From assembly GCA_015680685.1 (NCBI GenBank), contig MNCI01024940.1, positions 226,334 to 290,333 on the forward strand: 64,000 nucleotides of DNA. The letters run 5' to 3'. The notes below the pieces were generated by a model. The model worked only from the letters and a program-made list of their open reading frames with translations. It was not told the DNA's origin and searched no databases. Made by a program: the position numbers and the translations under genes. The number at the start of each line of letters is the position of its first letter. Position 1 is the first letter of the stretch. The DNA is from Gnetum montanum (Eukaryota; Streptophyta; Gnetopsida; Gnetales; Gnetaceae). This document shows positions 24,001-36,126 of this stretch, piece by piece.

Positions 24001-26400
24001 AGAGTGTCATGCAATTAAAACAAAACATTTTTGAGGCATGAGCCTGAAACATCCATTCAACTAGTTCTAACCCTTGGAGAACTTACTGCCATGGTTGTGC
24101 ATGTGCACAAACTTGACAAGTTACTCCAAGTGAAGGCACAATGTAAATATTTGAATCCATGAAAGCTTATTTTCGAGATGGAATATCCATGAAAAAATCA
24201 CCCAAATATTAGAAGCCATGATCTACAATGAATAGCAAGGCACGCGCAAGTGCATGGAGAACAAGAGACACTACATCCTCTTTGTCCCTTGGCTTGTGCA
24301 AGTAAACTTACCACTACCACCCATGCACTACTAACCAATCGAGTCAGTGATAAGGTAGAGAGAGCATGCACCTAACACTACACTATGGGGACGTCAAGAT
24401 GCTCTACTACCTCAACCACACCAAATCAATGCAACCATTCACATGAAATTATATGATATCATTTTCAAAGAGGATCTTTCAATCCCATAGAGCCATCAGT
24501 GGTGGCTCCAATCTCACAACATCTAGAAAAATTACACCCAGGGATAAAGAAATAGGCCTCATAGGATGTAGGCTTATCCATACCCAAATTTGGTGTTAAG
24601 TGACCACACAACTGACAACTCCATTGTGAAACGTAGAGAAAGATTGTCACATAGCCAAAACAAGGGATTTTCAAGACATGAGTCTTAAACATCCATCCAA
24701 CTACTTCTAACCCTTGGAGAACTTACTACCAAGGATGAGCATGCTCTCAAACTCAATGAGTCACTCCATAGGAAAGCACAATGTAAGTCTTTGAATACAT
24801 GAAAGCTTAGTTTCAAGATGGTATGACCAAAAAATGATCACCTGAATATCAAAATCCAAGATTAGCAAAGAATAACGAGTCACCTACAAGTGCATGGAGA
24901 ACAAGAGAGACTATGTCCTCTTCATTCCTCAGCTCGTGCAAGTGAACTTGCCACTACCATCCATGTGCTACTAAGTGATCAAATCGGTGATAAGGTAGAG
25001 AGAGCATGCACTTGACACTACCTCATGGGGTGTCGAGATGCTCTGCTACCTTAACCACACCAAATTAATGCAACCATTCACAAAAAATTAACCGATGTCA
25101 TTTTTAGATAGGATGTTTCATTCTCATAGTGCCACTAATAGTTTCTCCAATATTGCAACATCTACAACAATCACACCCAAGGATAATGAAACAAGCCTCA
25201 TAGGATATAAGCTTCTAGATACCCAAATTTGGCGTTAACTAATCGCACAATTGAAAAATCCTTCGTGAAACACAAATATAGAGTGTCACATAGCCAAAAT
25301 AATGAATTTTCAAGACATTAGCCTGAAACATCCATCCGACTACTCCTAACCCTTGGAGAACTTACTGCCCAGCATGGGCATGCTCTCAAACTCAATAAGT
25401 TACTCTAAAGGAAGGCACAACATAAGTCTTTGAATCCATAAAAGCTTATTTTTGAGATGGTACAACCATGAAATGGTCACCCAAATAATAGAATACATGA
25501 TTCGTAATTAATAGCGAGGCACTTGAAAGTGCATGGAGAACAAGAGAGACTATGTCCTCTTCGTTTCTTGGCTCATGCAAGTGAACTTGCCACTACCACC
25601 CATGCACTACTAAGAAATCGAATCGATGATAAGGTAGAGATAGCATGCACCTGATGCTACCCTATGGGGGTGTTGAGATGCTCTGCTACCTTAACCACAC
25701 CAAATCAATGCAACCATTCACATGAAATCAAACGATATCATTTTCAAAGGGGATCTTTTACTTGTGTAGTGCCTTCAGTAGTGGCTCCAATCTCGCAACA
25801 TCCACAACAATCACAACCAAGCATAACGAAATAGACCCCATAGGATGTAAGATTCCAGATACATAAATTTGGTGTTAAGTAATTGCACAACTAAAAACTC
25901 CTTTGTGAAACCTATAGACAGAGTGTCGCGCAGCCAAAACAATGGATTTGCAAGACATGAATCTGAAACATCTGTATGAATACTTCCAACCCTTGCAGAA
26001 CTTACTGCCAAGGATGAGCATGTGCTCAAACTTGAAAATTTACTCCAAGGAAAGGACAACATAAGTATTTAAATCCATGAAAGATTATTTTCAAGATGGT
26101 ACAACCATGAAATGGTCACCGAAATATAAGAACCCATGATCCACAATGAACAACAAGGCACGCATAAGTGCATGAAGAACAAGAGAGCATACACCCTTTT
26201 CATTCCTTGGCATGTCCAAGTGAATTTTCAACTACCTCCCATGCAATACTAAGTGATTGAATTGGTGATAAGGTAGAGAGAGCATGCACCTGATGCTACC
26301 CTATGGGGGTGTTGACATGCTCTACTTCTTAACTACACCAAATCAATGCAACTGTTTGCATGAAATCATTCAATATTATTTTCAGAGAGGATTTTTCAAT
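21080..26400 (-). repeat. about 640-bp tandem repeats in ETS, unit A
   Basis: About eight copies of a 620-650-bp unit, anchored by GATAAGGTAGAGAGAGCATG-type boxes near 21092, 21715, 22355, 23070, 23711, 24351, 25001, 25629 and 26267. Each unit also has the boxes TCAATCCCATAGAGCCATC, CAACATCTGCAACAATCACA and AAGTGCATGGAGAACAAGAG. One unit (22355-23070) is about 75 bp longer because of a small internal duplication near 22460-22600. Short minus-strand frames recur in register with the repeat and are not genes. Confidence 0.85.
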
Positions 26401-26756
26401 CCTGTAGAGCCATTAGTATTGATGCCACATTTGCTCGACATGTCTGTCTCGTGAACAAGCTCCTAAAATGTGTGTGAGAACATTTAGGATAGACATAGTG
26501 CAAGATAGCCAAAACTGCTTCTTTGGGATCCTAGGATTCCTAGGAAACCTACCCCATAGAACATGCCCACAACACTGCAAGCCTTTTATCTCAAATTGTA
26601 AATGAGGACACCACCTTCTCTAGGGTTATCCTTCTTCACAAAAAGGCTTATGAGTCATGGACATCAACAACAAGGCTACAATATTTTAGGCAAGGCAACA
26701 TATCCATGGGGAAGAAACCCATGTATTGCTCTATCACTACGATTGGTCATCAACTC

Positions 26757-26806
26757 TACCTCCCCCTATATATGTTGATTGGGCTAGTTTCAACCATACC
26801 GTAAGT
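26757..26806 (-). promoter_or_regulatory. Pol I promoter-like block, unit A
   Basis: The minus strand reads AACATATATAGGGGGAGGTAG (core 26762-26772), an excellent match to the plant rDNA initiation consensus TATATAGGGGG. It sits between the 15-bp spacer array upstream and the ETS and 18S downstream, the expected place for the gene promoter. The farther upstream box (AAATTTATAAGG) present in the other copies is missing here; the block is truncated at about 26805. Confidence 0.7.
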
Positions 26807-26849
26807 GCCTTGCCCTCCCCTAGGGTGTCTTGTGCTATGCATGTGAGAG

Positions 26850-29800
26850 TGCTCTAATGTAGAAAGCTCTTTGGTCGAATGCTCTTAGGGAGGGCACTCT
26901 CATGGAGAATGCTCTTAAGGAGGATGCTATCAAGGAGACAACTCTCATGGAGAATGCTCAAAAGAATCCTCTCAATGAGGGTGCTCTTGAGGTGAACACT
27001 CTCATGTGCATAATGCAAGGTTGTCTCATAGAAAATGCTCTCATGGAGGATGCTCTCAAGGCGAATGCTCTCATGGAGGCCACTCTAATAGAGGTTGCTC
27101 TCAGGGAGAACCCTCTCAGGAAGGGCACTCTTTGATAGAACGCTCTCAATGAGGGCGCTCCAAGGAGAATGCTCCTAACGAGGGCCCTCTCAAGGACAAC
27201 ACTCTTCAGAAGGCTACTCTAATGGAGGGCAATCTCAAGGAGAATGTTCTAGGGGAGGGCATCTGTAGCAAGACTAATCTCTAGTAGGGAATTCTAATGC
27301 AAGGCACTCTCCAAGAGAACCCTCATAACAAGGGCACTCTCAAGGAGAATACTCTCATGTCTGTAATGCAAGGTTCTCTCAAGGAGAATGCCCTAAGGGG
27401 GAGCACTCTCTGAGAGGGTGGCCTATAAAAGTGAGCTCTCAATGAGGGTGCTCTCAAGGAGAACACTCTCACATGCATAGCAAAAGGCACTCTGAAGGAA
27501 TCTGCTCTTAAGGAGAACACTCTCAGAAAGGTCACTCTAATGAAGGACACTCTTAGGGAGGGCACTCTCATATAGAACATTCTTAAGGAGGATGCTCTTG
27601 AGGAGGGCATCCTTAGGGAGACCACTCTCAGGGATGGTGTTCTCAGTGAGGGCATTCTTAGGAAGAGTGCTCTCCAAAAGAATTCTCTCAGTAAGGCCAC
27701 TCTCGAGGTGAACACTCTCACATGCATAATGCAAGGTTCTCTCATGGATAACGTTCTCATGGAGGGCACTCTCAAGGAGAACACTCTTGAGAAGGCTCCT
27801 CCAATGGAGGTCACTCTCAGGGAGAATGCTCTCGAGGAGTGTACTCTCAGGGAGGACACTCTTCAATAAAATGCTCTCAACAAGGGTGCTCCAAGGAGAA
27901 TGCTCCTAATGAGGGCCCTCTCAAAAAGAATTCTCTTCAAAAGGCTGCTCTAACAGAGGCTGCTCTCAAGGAGAATGCTCTTGGGGAGGGAAATCTCATG
28001 TAGAATGCTCTTAAGAAGGACACTCTCAAGGAGGGAATCCCTAGGGAGACTGATCTCAAGGAGGGCATTCTAATGGAGGTATCTCTCCAAGAGAACAATA
28101 TAAAAAAGTGCAGTCTTGAGGAGAACACTCTCACATGCATAATGCAAGGTGCTCTCATGAAGAATGCTTTGAGGGAGGTCACTTTGAGTGAGAGTGCTCT
28201 ATGAGAGGGCATCCTCTGAGACATAGCTCTCAACAAGGGCACTCTCAAGGAAAACACTCTCATGTGCATAGCACAAAGCACTCTCAGGGAAGCCACTCTC
28301 AAGGAGAACACTCTCTAAAACACCACTCTAAGAGAGGAAGCTCTCAAGGAAAATGCTCTTAGGGAGGGAAATCTCATGAAGATCATTCTTAAGGAGGACA
28401 CTCTTGAGGAGTATGTCCTTAGGGAGACTACTCTCAAGGAGGGAATTCTCAGGGAGGCCACTCTTAGGAGGGGCGCTCTTTGAAAGAATACTCTCAATGA
28501 GGATGCTCTCAAGGAGAATACTCACATGAGGGTGCAAGGTGCTCTATGGAGGGAACTCTTAAGGATAACGCTCTCGTAGAGGCAGATCTTAGGGAGGGCA
28601 CTCTCATGGAGAATGCTCTTAGGGAGGGTGTCCCCAGTGAGACTGATCTCAAGGAGGGCACTCTAATGGAGGGTTCTCTCTAAGAGAATGTTCTCAACCA
28701 GGACACTCTCAAGGAGAACACTCTCACATGTGTAATACAAGATGCTCTTCGGGAGAATGCTTTGAGGGAGGTCACTCTAAGAGAGAGCACTCTCCAATAG
28801 TACATTCTCTAAGATGAAGCTCTCAATGAGGGTACTCTTGAGAAGAACACTCTCACAAGCATAGCGGAAGGCACTCTCAGGGAAGGTTCTCTTAAGGAGA
28901 ATACTTTCTGAAAGGCTGATCTAATGAAGAATTCTCTCAGGGAGGGCAATCTCACGAAGAACATTCTTAAGGAGGATGCTCTCGAGGAGGGCATCCTCAA
29001 GGAGACCACTCTCCAAGAGGGCATTCTCAAGGAGGACACTTTTAGGAATGGCACTATCTAAAAGAACACTTTCAATGAGGGTGCTCTTGAGGTGAACACT
29101 CTCACATGCATAACGCAAGGTGCTCTCATGGACAACGCTCTCATGGAGGGAACTCTCAAGGAGAATGCTCTCATTTAGGCTACTCTAATAAAGGCCACTT
29201 TCAGGGAGAACACTCTTAGGGAGGGTAATCTTAAGGATGGAAATTTTCAAAAGAATACTCTCAATGAGGGTGCTCCAAGTAGAATGCTCCTAGTAAGGGC
29301 TCTCTCAAAGAGAATGATCTTCGAAAGCCTACTCTAATAGAGGGCGCTCTCAAGAAGAATTCTCTCATGAAGGGTGATCTCATAAAGAATGCTCTTAAGG
29401 AGGATGCTCTCAAGGAGGGCGTCCCTAGGGAGATCACTCTCAAGAAGGGTGCTCTCTAAGAGAACACTATCAACAAGGGTGCTCTCGAGGAGAACACTCT
29501 CACATGCATTACACAAGGTGCTCTTAGGGAGAATGCTCTGAGGGAGAGCACTCTTCATGATAGAACCCTCTAAGAGGATGCTCTAAATGAGGATGCTCTT
29601 GAGGAGAACACTCTCATGTGCATAGTGCAAGGCACTCTCGAGGAAGGAACTCTCAAGGATAATAATCTCCAAAAGGCCACTCTAATAGAGGAGGCTCTCA
29701 AAGAGAATGCTCTTATGAAGGGCGCTCTTGAGGAGGGCACTCTCACAAAGAATGCTCTTAAGAAGGACACTCTCAAGGGGTGCGTCCTTAGGGAGATCTC

Positions 29801-31118
29801 TCTCAAGAAGGGTATTCTCAAGGAGGGTGTTCTCAAGCAGGGCACTCTTAGAAAGGGTGCTTTCTGAAATAATTCTCTCAATGAAGACACTCTTAAGGAG
29901 AACACTCACACAAGGGCACATGGTGCACTCATGGAGGGCACTCTCAAAGATAATGCTTTCAAGGAGAACACTCTTGTGGAGGTAGATCTAATGTAGAAAG
30001 CTCTTATCAAGAATGCTCTCAGGGAGGGCACTCTCATAAACAATTCTCTTAAGGAAGATGCTATTAAAGATGGCATCCTCAGGGACAGCTCTCAGGGAGG
30101 TCATTCTTAGGGAGGAAACTCTTAGGAAAATCACTCTTCAAAAGAACACTTTCAATGATGGTGCTCTTGTGGTGAACACTCTCACATGTGTAATGCAAGG
30201 TGCTCTCATTGACAACACTCTCATGTAGGGTGCTCCCAAGAAGAACACTCTCATGGAGGCTACTCAAATGGAGGCCACTCTTAGGGAGAGCGCTCATGGG
30301 AAGGGTGCTCTAAAGGAAGGCACAATTTGATAGAATTCTCTCAATGAGGGTGCTCTAGGGAGAATTTTTTTGCCAAGGGCACTCTTAAAGAGAATGCTCT
30401 TCAGAAGGCTACTCTAATGGAGGGCACTCTCAAGGAGAACACTCTCAGGGAGGGCATCCCTAGTGAGACTAATCTATAGGACAGAATTCTAATGGAGGGT
30501 GCTCTCCAAGAGAACACTCTCAACAAAGGAACTCCTGAGAAGAACACTCTCACATGTGTAATGCAAGCTGCTCTTAAGGAGAATGCTCTAAGGGAGGTTA
30601 ATTTGAGGGAGAGCACTCTCCCGAAGGGCACCCTTTAAGAGGGAGCCCTTAATGATGGAATTCTTAAGGAGAACACTCTCACATGCGTAGCGTAAGGCAC
30701 TCTCATGAAAGGTGCTCTTAAGGAAAATGCTCTTCAAAAGGTTGCTCTAATGGAGGGTGCTCTCACGAGGAATGTTCTTAAGGAGGACACTATCGAGGAG
30801 GGAATCCTTAGGGAGACTGCTCTTAGGGAGGGAGTTCTCAAGGAGGGCACTCTTAGGAAGGGAACTATTCAAAAGAATGCTCTCAATGAGGGTACTGTCA
30901 AGGTGAACACTCTCTCATGCATAGCACAAGGTGATCTCATGAACAACGCTCTCCTGGAGGATGCTCTTAAGGAGAACACTCTCATGGAGGCTGCTCTTAG
31001 GGAGAACACTCTTAGGGAGGGTGCTCTCAAGGAGGGCATTCTTTGACAAAATAATCTCAATGAGGGTGCTCTAGGAAGAATGCTCTCAGTGAGGACCCTC
31101 TCAAAGAGAATGCTCTTC
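26850..31118 (-). repeat. 15-bp minisatellite, spacer between 26S of unit B and promoter of unit A
   Basis: About 4.3 kb of the 15-bp array, with the same two unit types and the same interrupting CRTGCATARYGCAAGG motif as at 1-6120 and 60530-64000. It lies exactly between a 26S remnant and a promoter-like block on the same strand, so its role as intergenic spacer is clear. Small higher-order periods are visible, but I could not measure them reliably. Confidence 0.88.
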
Positions 31119-31119
31119 T

Positions 31120-32876
31120 AGCCACTAGACCCTATCTTTGGGTGAGCCAATTTTAGGGTTGGTAGGCTATTTAAAAGGAAAGATAACTCTTCCCAAGGCC
31201 CTCGTCGACATCTCCAGATTCACTAACATTGCCATCCACTGCCATGTCCCGATTTGAGAATGTTAACATAATTTCCTTTCAAGATATTGTGTGGAGTTCA
31301 CCCATTGGAAGGGAACCCCCCATCTCTTAGGATGAACTAACCCATGTCCAAGTGTTATTCACATGGAACCTTTCTCCACATCAGTCTTCAAAGTTCTCAT
31401 TTGAATATTTTCTACTACCACCAAGATCTGCACCAAGGGTTTCTCCATCCAGGCTTGCACCCTAGGCTTCGTAATGATCCCAATGCTCTCCTACTCATCG
31501 AGGCTTGGTGGCTAAGCATAGGTCACATGCTTAACCTTCATCCATTTTTAGGGCTAGTTGATTTGGCAAGTGAGTGGTTACACACTTAGTGGATTTCAAC
31601 TTCCATGTCCACCTTCCTACTATCTGAATCAACCAACACCCTTTATGGGTTCTGGGTTAGCATGCAGTTAGGCATCATAGCTCAACTTTTAGTTCAGCCC
31701 ACATCACCAGTTCTGCTTACCAAAAATGGTTCTCTTGGAGCTCTTGATTCATTGACGTAGCTCACTGAGGTAGCCGCATCATCTTACCTATTTAAAGTTT
31801 GAGAATAGGTTGAGGGCATTGTGCCCCTGATGCCTCTAATCATTTGCTTTACCTGATAAAACTCAAGAACACAAGCTCCAGCTATCCTGAGAAAAACTTT
31901 GAAGGGAACCAGCTGCTAGATGGTTCGATTATTCTTTCACCCCTATACCCAAGTCAGAAGAATGATTTGCACATCAGTATCGTGACCAGCCTCCACCAAA
32001 GTTTCCTATAGCTTCACCCTACTCAGGCATAGTTCACCATCTTTCAGGTCCCAATGGGCATGCTCTCACTTGAACCCTTCTTAACAAGATCAAGGTTAAT
32101 GGATTGTGCTTTGTACCTATGCATAGATCCCACATTTTACCTTCCTTATGCTGTGTGGGTTTCCAAACTCGACAACTCGCACACATGTTAGACTCCTTGG
32201 TTCATATTTCATGATGGGTTGAATGGAAAGCCCACTAAATTCACATCCCAAGTGCATAGGCATCATAGGACTTGCCCCTCAAAGGATTACATTCTTTGAC
32301 CCTCAACTATCACAGTGGTAGTATGTGTGCAGCAAGCAACACATGCTTGTGCCATGGTGCCAATCCACACGGACTTGCCTCACGGACCGAGAGGTGGACC
32401 AAAGTGTACATGCTCTACTCCATGTCTAGTTGAGATGGAATGTTGGCCTCCATCCACTTCCCTCTTGATAATTTCAAGAAACTTTTAACTCTCTTTTCAA
32501 AGTCCTTGTCATCTTTCCCTTTTAGTACTTGTTTGCTATCAACCTCTCACATGTATTTAGTCTTGAACAGAATTTACCACTCGCTTAGGGCTGCATTCCC
32601 AAATAACCTAACTCATTGATAGCACCCCATGATGTAGTAGGATCTAAGCTTGATGGGGCTGTCACCCTCTTCAATGCTCCATTCCAAGTAACTTAGGCTT
32701 GGTTGTCATAGATGAGGCTTCTACAGACTACAATTCGGATGTTGACCGCTACCAAATTTTCACATTGGTTTGTTCTTGGTTCACCCACTGTTACTAGGTG
32801 AATCCTCATAAGTTTCTCTTCGTCTAGTAGTTATATGCTTAAACTTGATAGGTACCCTTGCCTAAATTGAAGTCAC
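31120..32876 (-). pseudogene. 26S rRNA pseudogene, 5' half, unit B
   Basis: The first 1.75 kb of a large-subunit rRNA on the minus strand; a full plant 26S is about 3.4 kb. The 5' end (32876) shows the complement of the AGTTTAAGCATAT region. Further landmarks in order are CAGACTACAATTCGGA, GGGCTGCATTCCCAAA, CTCTCTTTTCAAAGTCCTTG, CACACATGTYAGACTCCTTGG, TTACCAAAAATGG, CTATTTAAAGTTTGAGAATA, CAACACCCTTTATGGGTTCT and TCAAAGTTCTCATTTGAATA. Universal bases carry many transitions, so it cannot be a working rRNA. Homology stops near 31120, where the 15-bp minisatellite begins; the 3' half is missing. Confidence 0.92.
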
Positions 32877-33181
32877 TATGAAGAGGATGCATCACCCCTC
32901 CTATGTATGATGCAAAGCAGGAACATTGCCCCCCCTAGAATTGCTGGTTGCATGATCTCGCATCGCATCAAAGCAGAAGGACGAGGAGGGGGCCAACACA
33001 CATCATGTGAACTCAGTGTAGGGAACAGAAAGACTACCACCACCATCCATCGCTCCATCTAGGGAGAAGTGAGAAAACATGAAAAATAGCAACTTTTAGT
33101 CAAGGGCACCTTGGGAGACACGGATGACCACATCTGCTACCCCCTCATATGGGACGAAGAGGGCACACCGTAGGTTCTTCA
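32877..33181 (-). other. ITS2 of rDNA unit B
   Basis: About 305 bp between the 5.8S and 26S remnants, a normal length for plant ITS2. It is defined by its neighbours rather than by its own sequence. Confidence 0.75.
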
Positions 33182-33338
33182 CAACACCCACGAAAACATG
33201 CCCTTCACCTAGGCCTTGGACACAACATTTTTTCAAAGATTTGATGATTCACAAGATTCTATAATTCACACAAAGTATCGCATTTCACTATGTTCTTCAT
33301 CGAAACAAGAGCTAAGATATCCATTGTCAAGAGTCATG
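33182..33338 (-). pseudogene. 5.8S rRNA pseudogene, unit B
   Basis: The minus strand carries a near-complete 5.8S (about 157 bp). Recognisable as complements are AATTCACACAAAGTATCGCA, TTCACTATGTTCTTCATCGA and GAGCTAAGATATCCATTG, all core 5.8S segments in proper order. The conserved ATCGATGAAGAACG region reads with a GAAACAAGAGC variant, and several CpG sites have become TpG or CpA. It sits correctly between ITS1 and ITS2. Confidence 0.92.
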
Positions 33339-33701
33339 GTTAGGGTCATGAACCCTGGTTAACTGCTGCAATGATGCAATGAATGTTCATCATATCCTTA
33401 GTGTCACTTGCACCATTGCATTTGAAAAGAGAATTAGATGGCACTCAAGGGATGAAACTAATGTTGATGTCTAGAGAAGGGGGATGACCACCCTCCAAAT
33501 GACAACCCTGCTACACAACCATGGATGGACAGGATGAGAACCCATAAAGCACTAGCACCATAGCTGTTCAACACAATGCCCCCAACTACCCCACATTTTT
33601 CCAAAGCAATGATGTACCCTACAATGTAGAGGTTGAGGGAAACCATTCACCTAGAACACATGTGAAGGGAGAAGAGAACTACACCCAACCATCGCATCTT
33701 A

Positions 33702-33741
<40 letters not shown>

Positions 33742-34310
33742 GCTCCTGCATGGCCCTCTCTTCATGGAACCAGAAGGCTAGGGTAGAAAATAGTGGCCCT
33801 CATATGTCCCCCTCATGTCCAGCCTTGTATTTTTAAAGATGTTTGTGACATGCTCACCAACCATGAATGTAGAGCTCAAGAACCACCATGATTTCCTCAC
33901 TAAGGGGTAGATGCTCCGTTCGTGGGTCACCACTCCCGAAACAAACATCTCCCTACCTATCCTCGATCGATGATAGTAACCATGGCCAACACATCCTCCA
34001 TTGGGAGGAAACCTAAGGCCCCTCCTTTGAATGCTCTAGATCGATCCCCTTTTTCTTTCTTCCTCAAAATATACCTAGGCGATGACGTGCCCTTCAAGGC
34101 ATTGACCCATTGAACATGCGAGGAGTAATTTGGATGCAACATCTCGCACCCTTACCAAGTGCAAGCTCTCCCCATGAGCGTTGCATGAAGTCCTATCCTA
34201 GCATGGCACCACCGTCGTGGATGCCCCCCTACATGAGGTTTCCCAAGCATTCTTCGTCACTACGCTGGAAACACAAGACCATAACCAATGAGACAAAAGC
34301 ATGTGCACAT
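33339..34310 (-). other. ITS1 of rDNA unit B
   Basis: About 970 bp between 18S and 5.8S, much longer than the 200-300 bp usual in flowering plants, which favours a gymnosperm. The complement of the widely conserved ITS1 motif (CAAGGAA type) is visible as TCCTTAGTGTCAC at 33395-33407. A 37-base run of C occupies 33703-33739. The 18S-proximal part aligns with 16799-17478 of unit A. Confidence 0.75.
33703..33739. repeat. poly-C tract of 37 bases
   Basis: An uninterrupted C homopolymer inside ITS1 of unit B. At the same place unit A reads only a few C residues (near 16913). Its length may be inflated by sequencing or assembly. Confidence 0.9.
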
Positions 34311-36126
34311 CAATGATCCTACTGTAGGTTCACCTACGATAACCTTGTTATGAATTCTCATTCCTCTAAATGATAAGGTTCAATGAACTTCTCACAATGT
34401 CAATGATGGGAAAACCATCATCATCACCATAATCTGAACATTTCACATGATTTTTCAATCAGTAGGAGTGATGGGTAGTGTGTACAAAGGACAGGAAAAT
34501 AGTCAACGTGAGCTGATGACTTACACTTACTAGGAATTCCTCATTCAACACCCGATAATTACAAAGATCTATCCCCATCATGATGCACTTTCACAAGATT
34601 TCCTGACCCTCTCAGAGTAGGGAAAGAAGCTAGTTGAATGCATCATTGTGGCGCATGTGTGACCTAGAACATCTAAGGGCATCACAGACCTATTATTGCC
34701 TCAAACACCCATGGCCTGAGCAGCCATAGTCCCTCTAAGAATCTCTCCACGAAGGGCATACCTCCACATAGCTAGTTAGTAGGTTAAGGTCTCATTCATT
34801 AATGGAGTTAACCAGAAAAATCACTCCACCAACTAAGAATGGCCATGCACCACCATTCATAGAATCAAGAAAGAGCTCTCAATCTGTCAATCCTTACTAT
34901 GTATGGACCTAGTAAGTTTCCCATGTTGAGTCAAATTAAGTCATAGGCTCCACTCCTGGTGGTGCCCTTATGTCAATTCCTTTAAGTTTCAGCCTTGTGA
35001 CCATACTCCCCCTAGAGCCCAAACACTCTAATTTCTCGAAAGGTTCTGATGGAGTCCTAAAAGAAACATACATCAATCCTTGGTCGGCATTGTTTATGGT
35101 TGAGACTAGGATGGTATCTAATCGTCTTTGAGCCCCCAACTTTCATTCTTAATGAATGAAAACATCCTTGGAAAATTCTTTCACAGTAGTTCATATTTCA
35201 TAAATCCAAGAATTTCACCTCTGATAATGAAATACAAATGCCCCCGATAGTCCCTATTAATCATTACTCCAATCCCGAAGGCCAACACAATAGGATCGAA
35301 ATCCTATCACATTATTTCATGCTAATGTATTTAGAGCATAGGCTTGCTTTGAGCACTCTAGTTTTTTCAAAGTAATAGCATTAGAGCTGTGACCTAGCCA
35401 ATTAAGTCCAGGACCACATTTCCAATAAAAGAAATGGAGTGGTCAATGCACACCGAATTGATGGACCAACCACCCCATCCCAAGATCCAACCACGAGCTT
35501 TTTAACTGCAATAACTTAAATATACACTATTGGAGCTGGAATTACCATGGCTTCTGGCACCAGACTTGCACTCCAATGGATCCTCATTAAAGGGTTTAAA
35601 TTGTACTCATTCCAATTACCAAACTCAATGAGCCCAATATTGTTATTTATTGTCACTACCTCTCCATGTCAAGATTGGGTAATTTGCGCACTTATTGCCT
35701 TCCTTGGATGTACTAGCTATTTCTCAGGCTCCCTCTCCAAAATTAAAGCCTAATTTCCCATCACCCATCACAACCAATGTAGGCCTCTATCCTACCATTG
35801 AAAGTTGATAGGGTAGAAATTTGAATGAATCGTTTCCAACACAAGGGTCATGCAATCTGTCTAGTTACCATGATTCACCAAGCAAAAGAGCAAGCTTACA
35901 TTGGCCTTTTATCTAATAAATGCATCCCTTCCAGGAGCTAGGATTTGCTGCACATATTAGCTCTAGAATTACTATAGTTATCCAGGTAGAGTAAGGTACC
36001 ATCAAAGAAAGTATAACTGATTTAATGAGCCATGCACAGTTTCACCATTTGAAGTAGTTCATACATATACATGCATGGCTTAATCTTTGAGACAAGGATA
36101 TGACTACTAGTAGGATCAACCAAGTA
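34311..36126 (-). pseudogene. 18S rRNA pseudogene, unit B
   Basis: A full-length (about 1.82 kb) 18S on the minus strand, collinear with the unit A copy. Both terminal boxes are present: GTAGGTTCACCTACG at the 3' end and the complement of TACxTGGTTGATCCTxC at 36126. Internal universal segments such as GAATTTCACCTCTGA, GAAATACAAATGCCCCCGA and ATTACTATAGTTATCC are readable. It retains some bases that unit A has lost (AGCTTTTTAACTGCAATAAC, GGAGCTGGAATTACCATGGC). The two copies have therefore decayed partly independently. The many transitions at invariant positions rule out function. Confidence 0.93.

Larger units (their letters stand above)
19292..26760 (-). other. 5' ETS of rDNA unit A
   Basis: About 7.5 kb between the promoter-like block at 26767 and the 18S 5' end. 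The layout follows unit B in the same order: a unique part next to 18S (19292-19900), then about 220-bp repeats, then about 640-bp repeats, then a unique 360-bp part next to the promoter (26400-26760). The last part is very similar to 60090-60458. The spacer between start site and 18S would be transcribed in a working unit. No protein-coding signal is credible here. Confidence 0.7.

Noticed and set aside
20602-24692. Recurring 60 to 115-codon frames in the ETS region as a small gene family
   Set aside because: They recur exactly with the 220-bp and 640-bp spacer repeats, change length between copies and lack conserved starts.
1-31118. CRISPR array
   Set aside because: The repeats are 15 to 30 bases with no distinct spacers, in eukaryotic nuclear DNA, with no cas genes.
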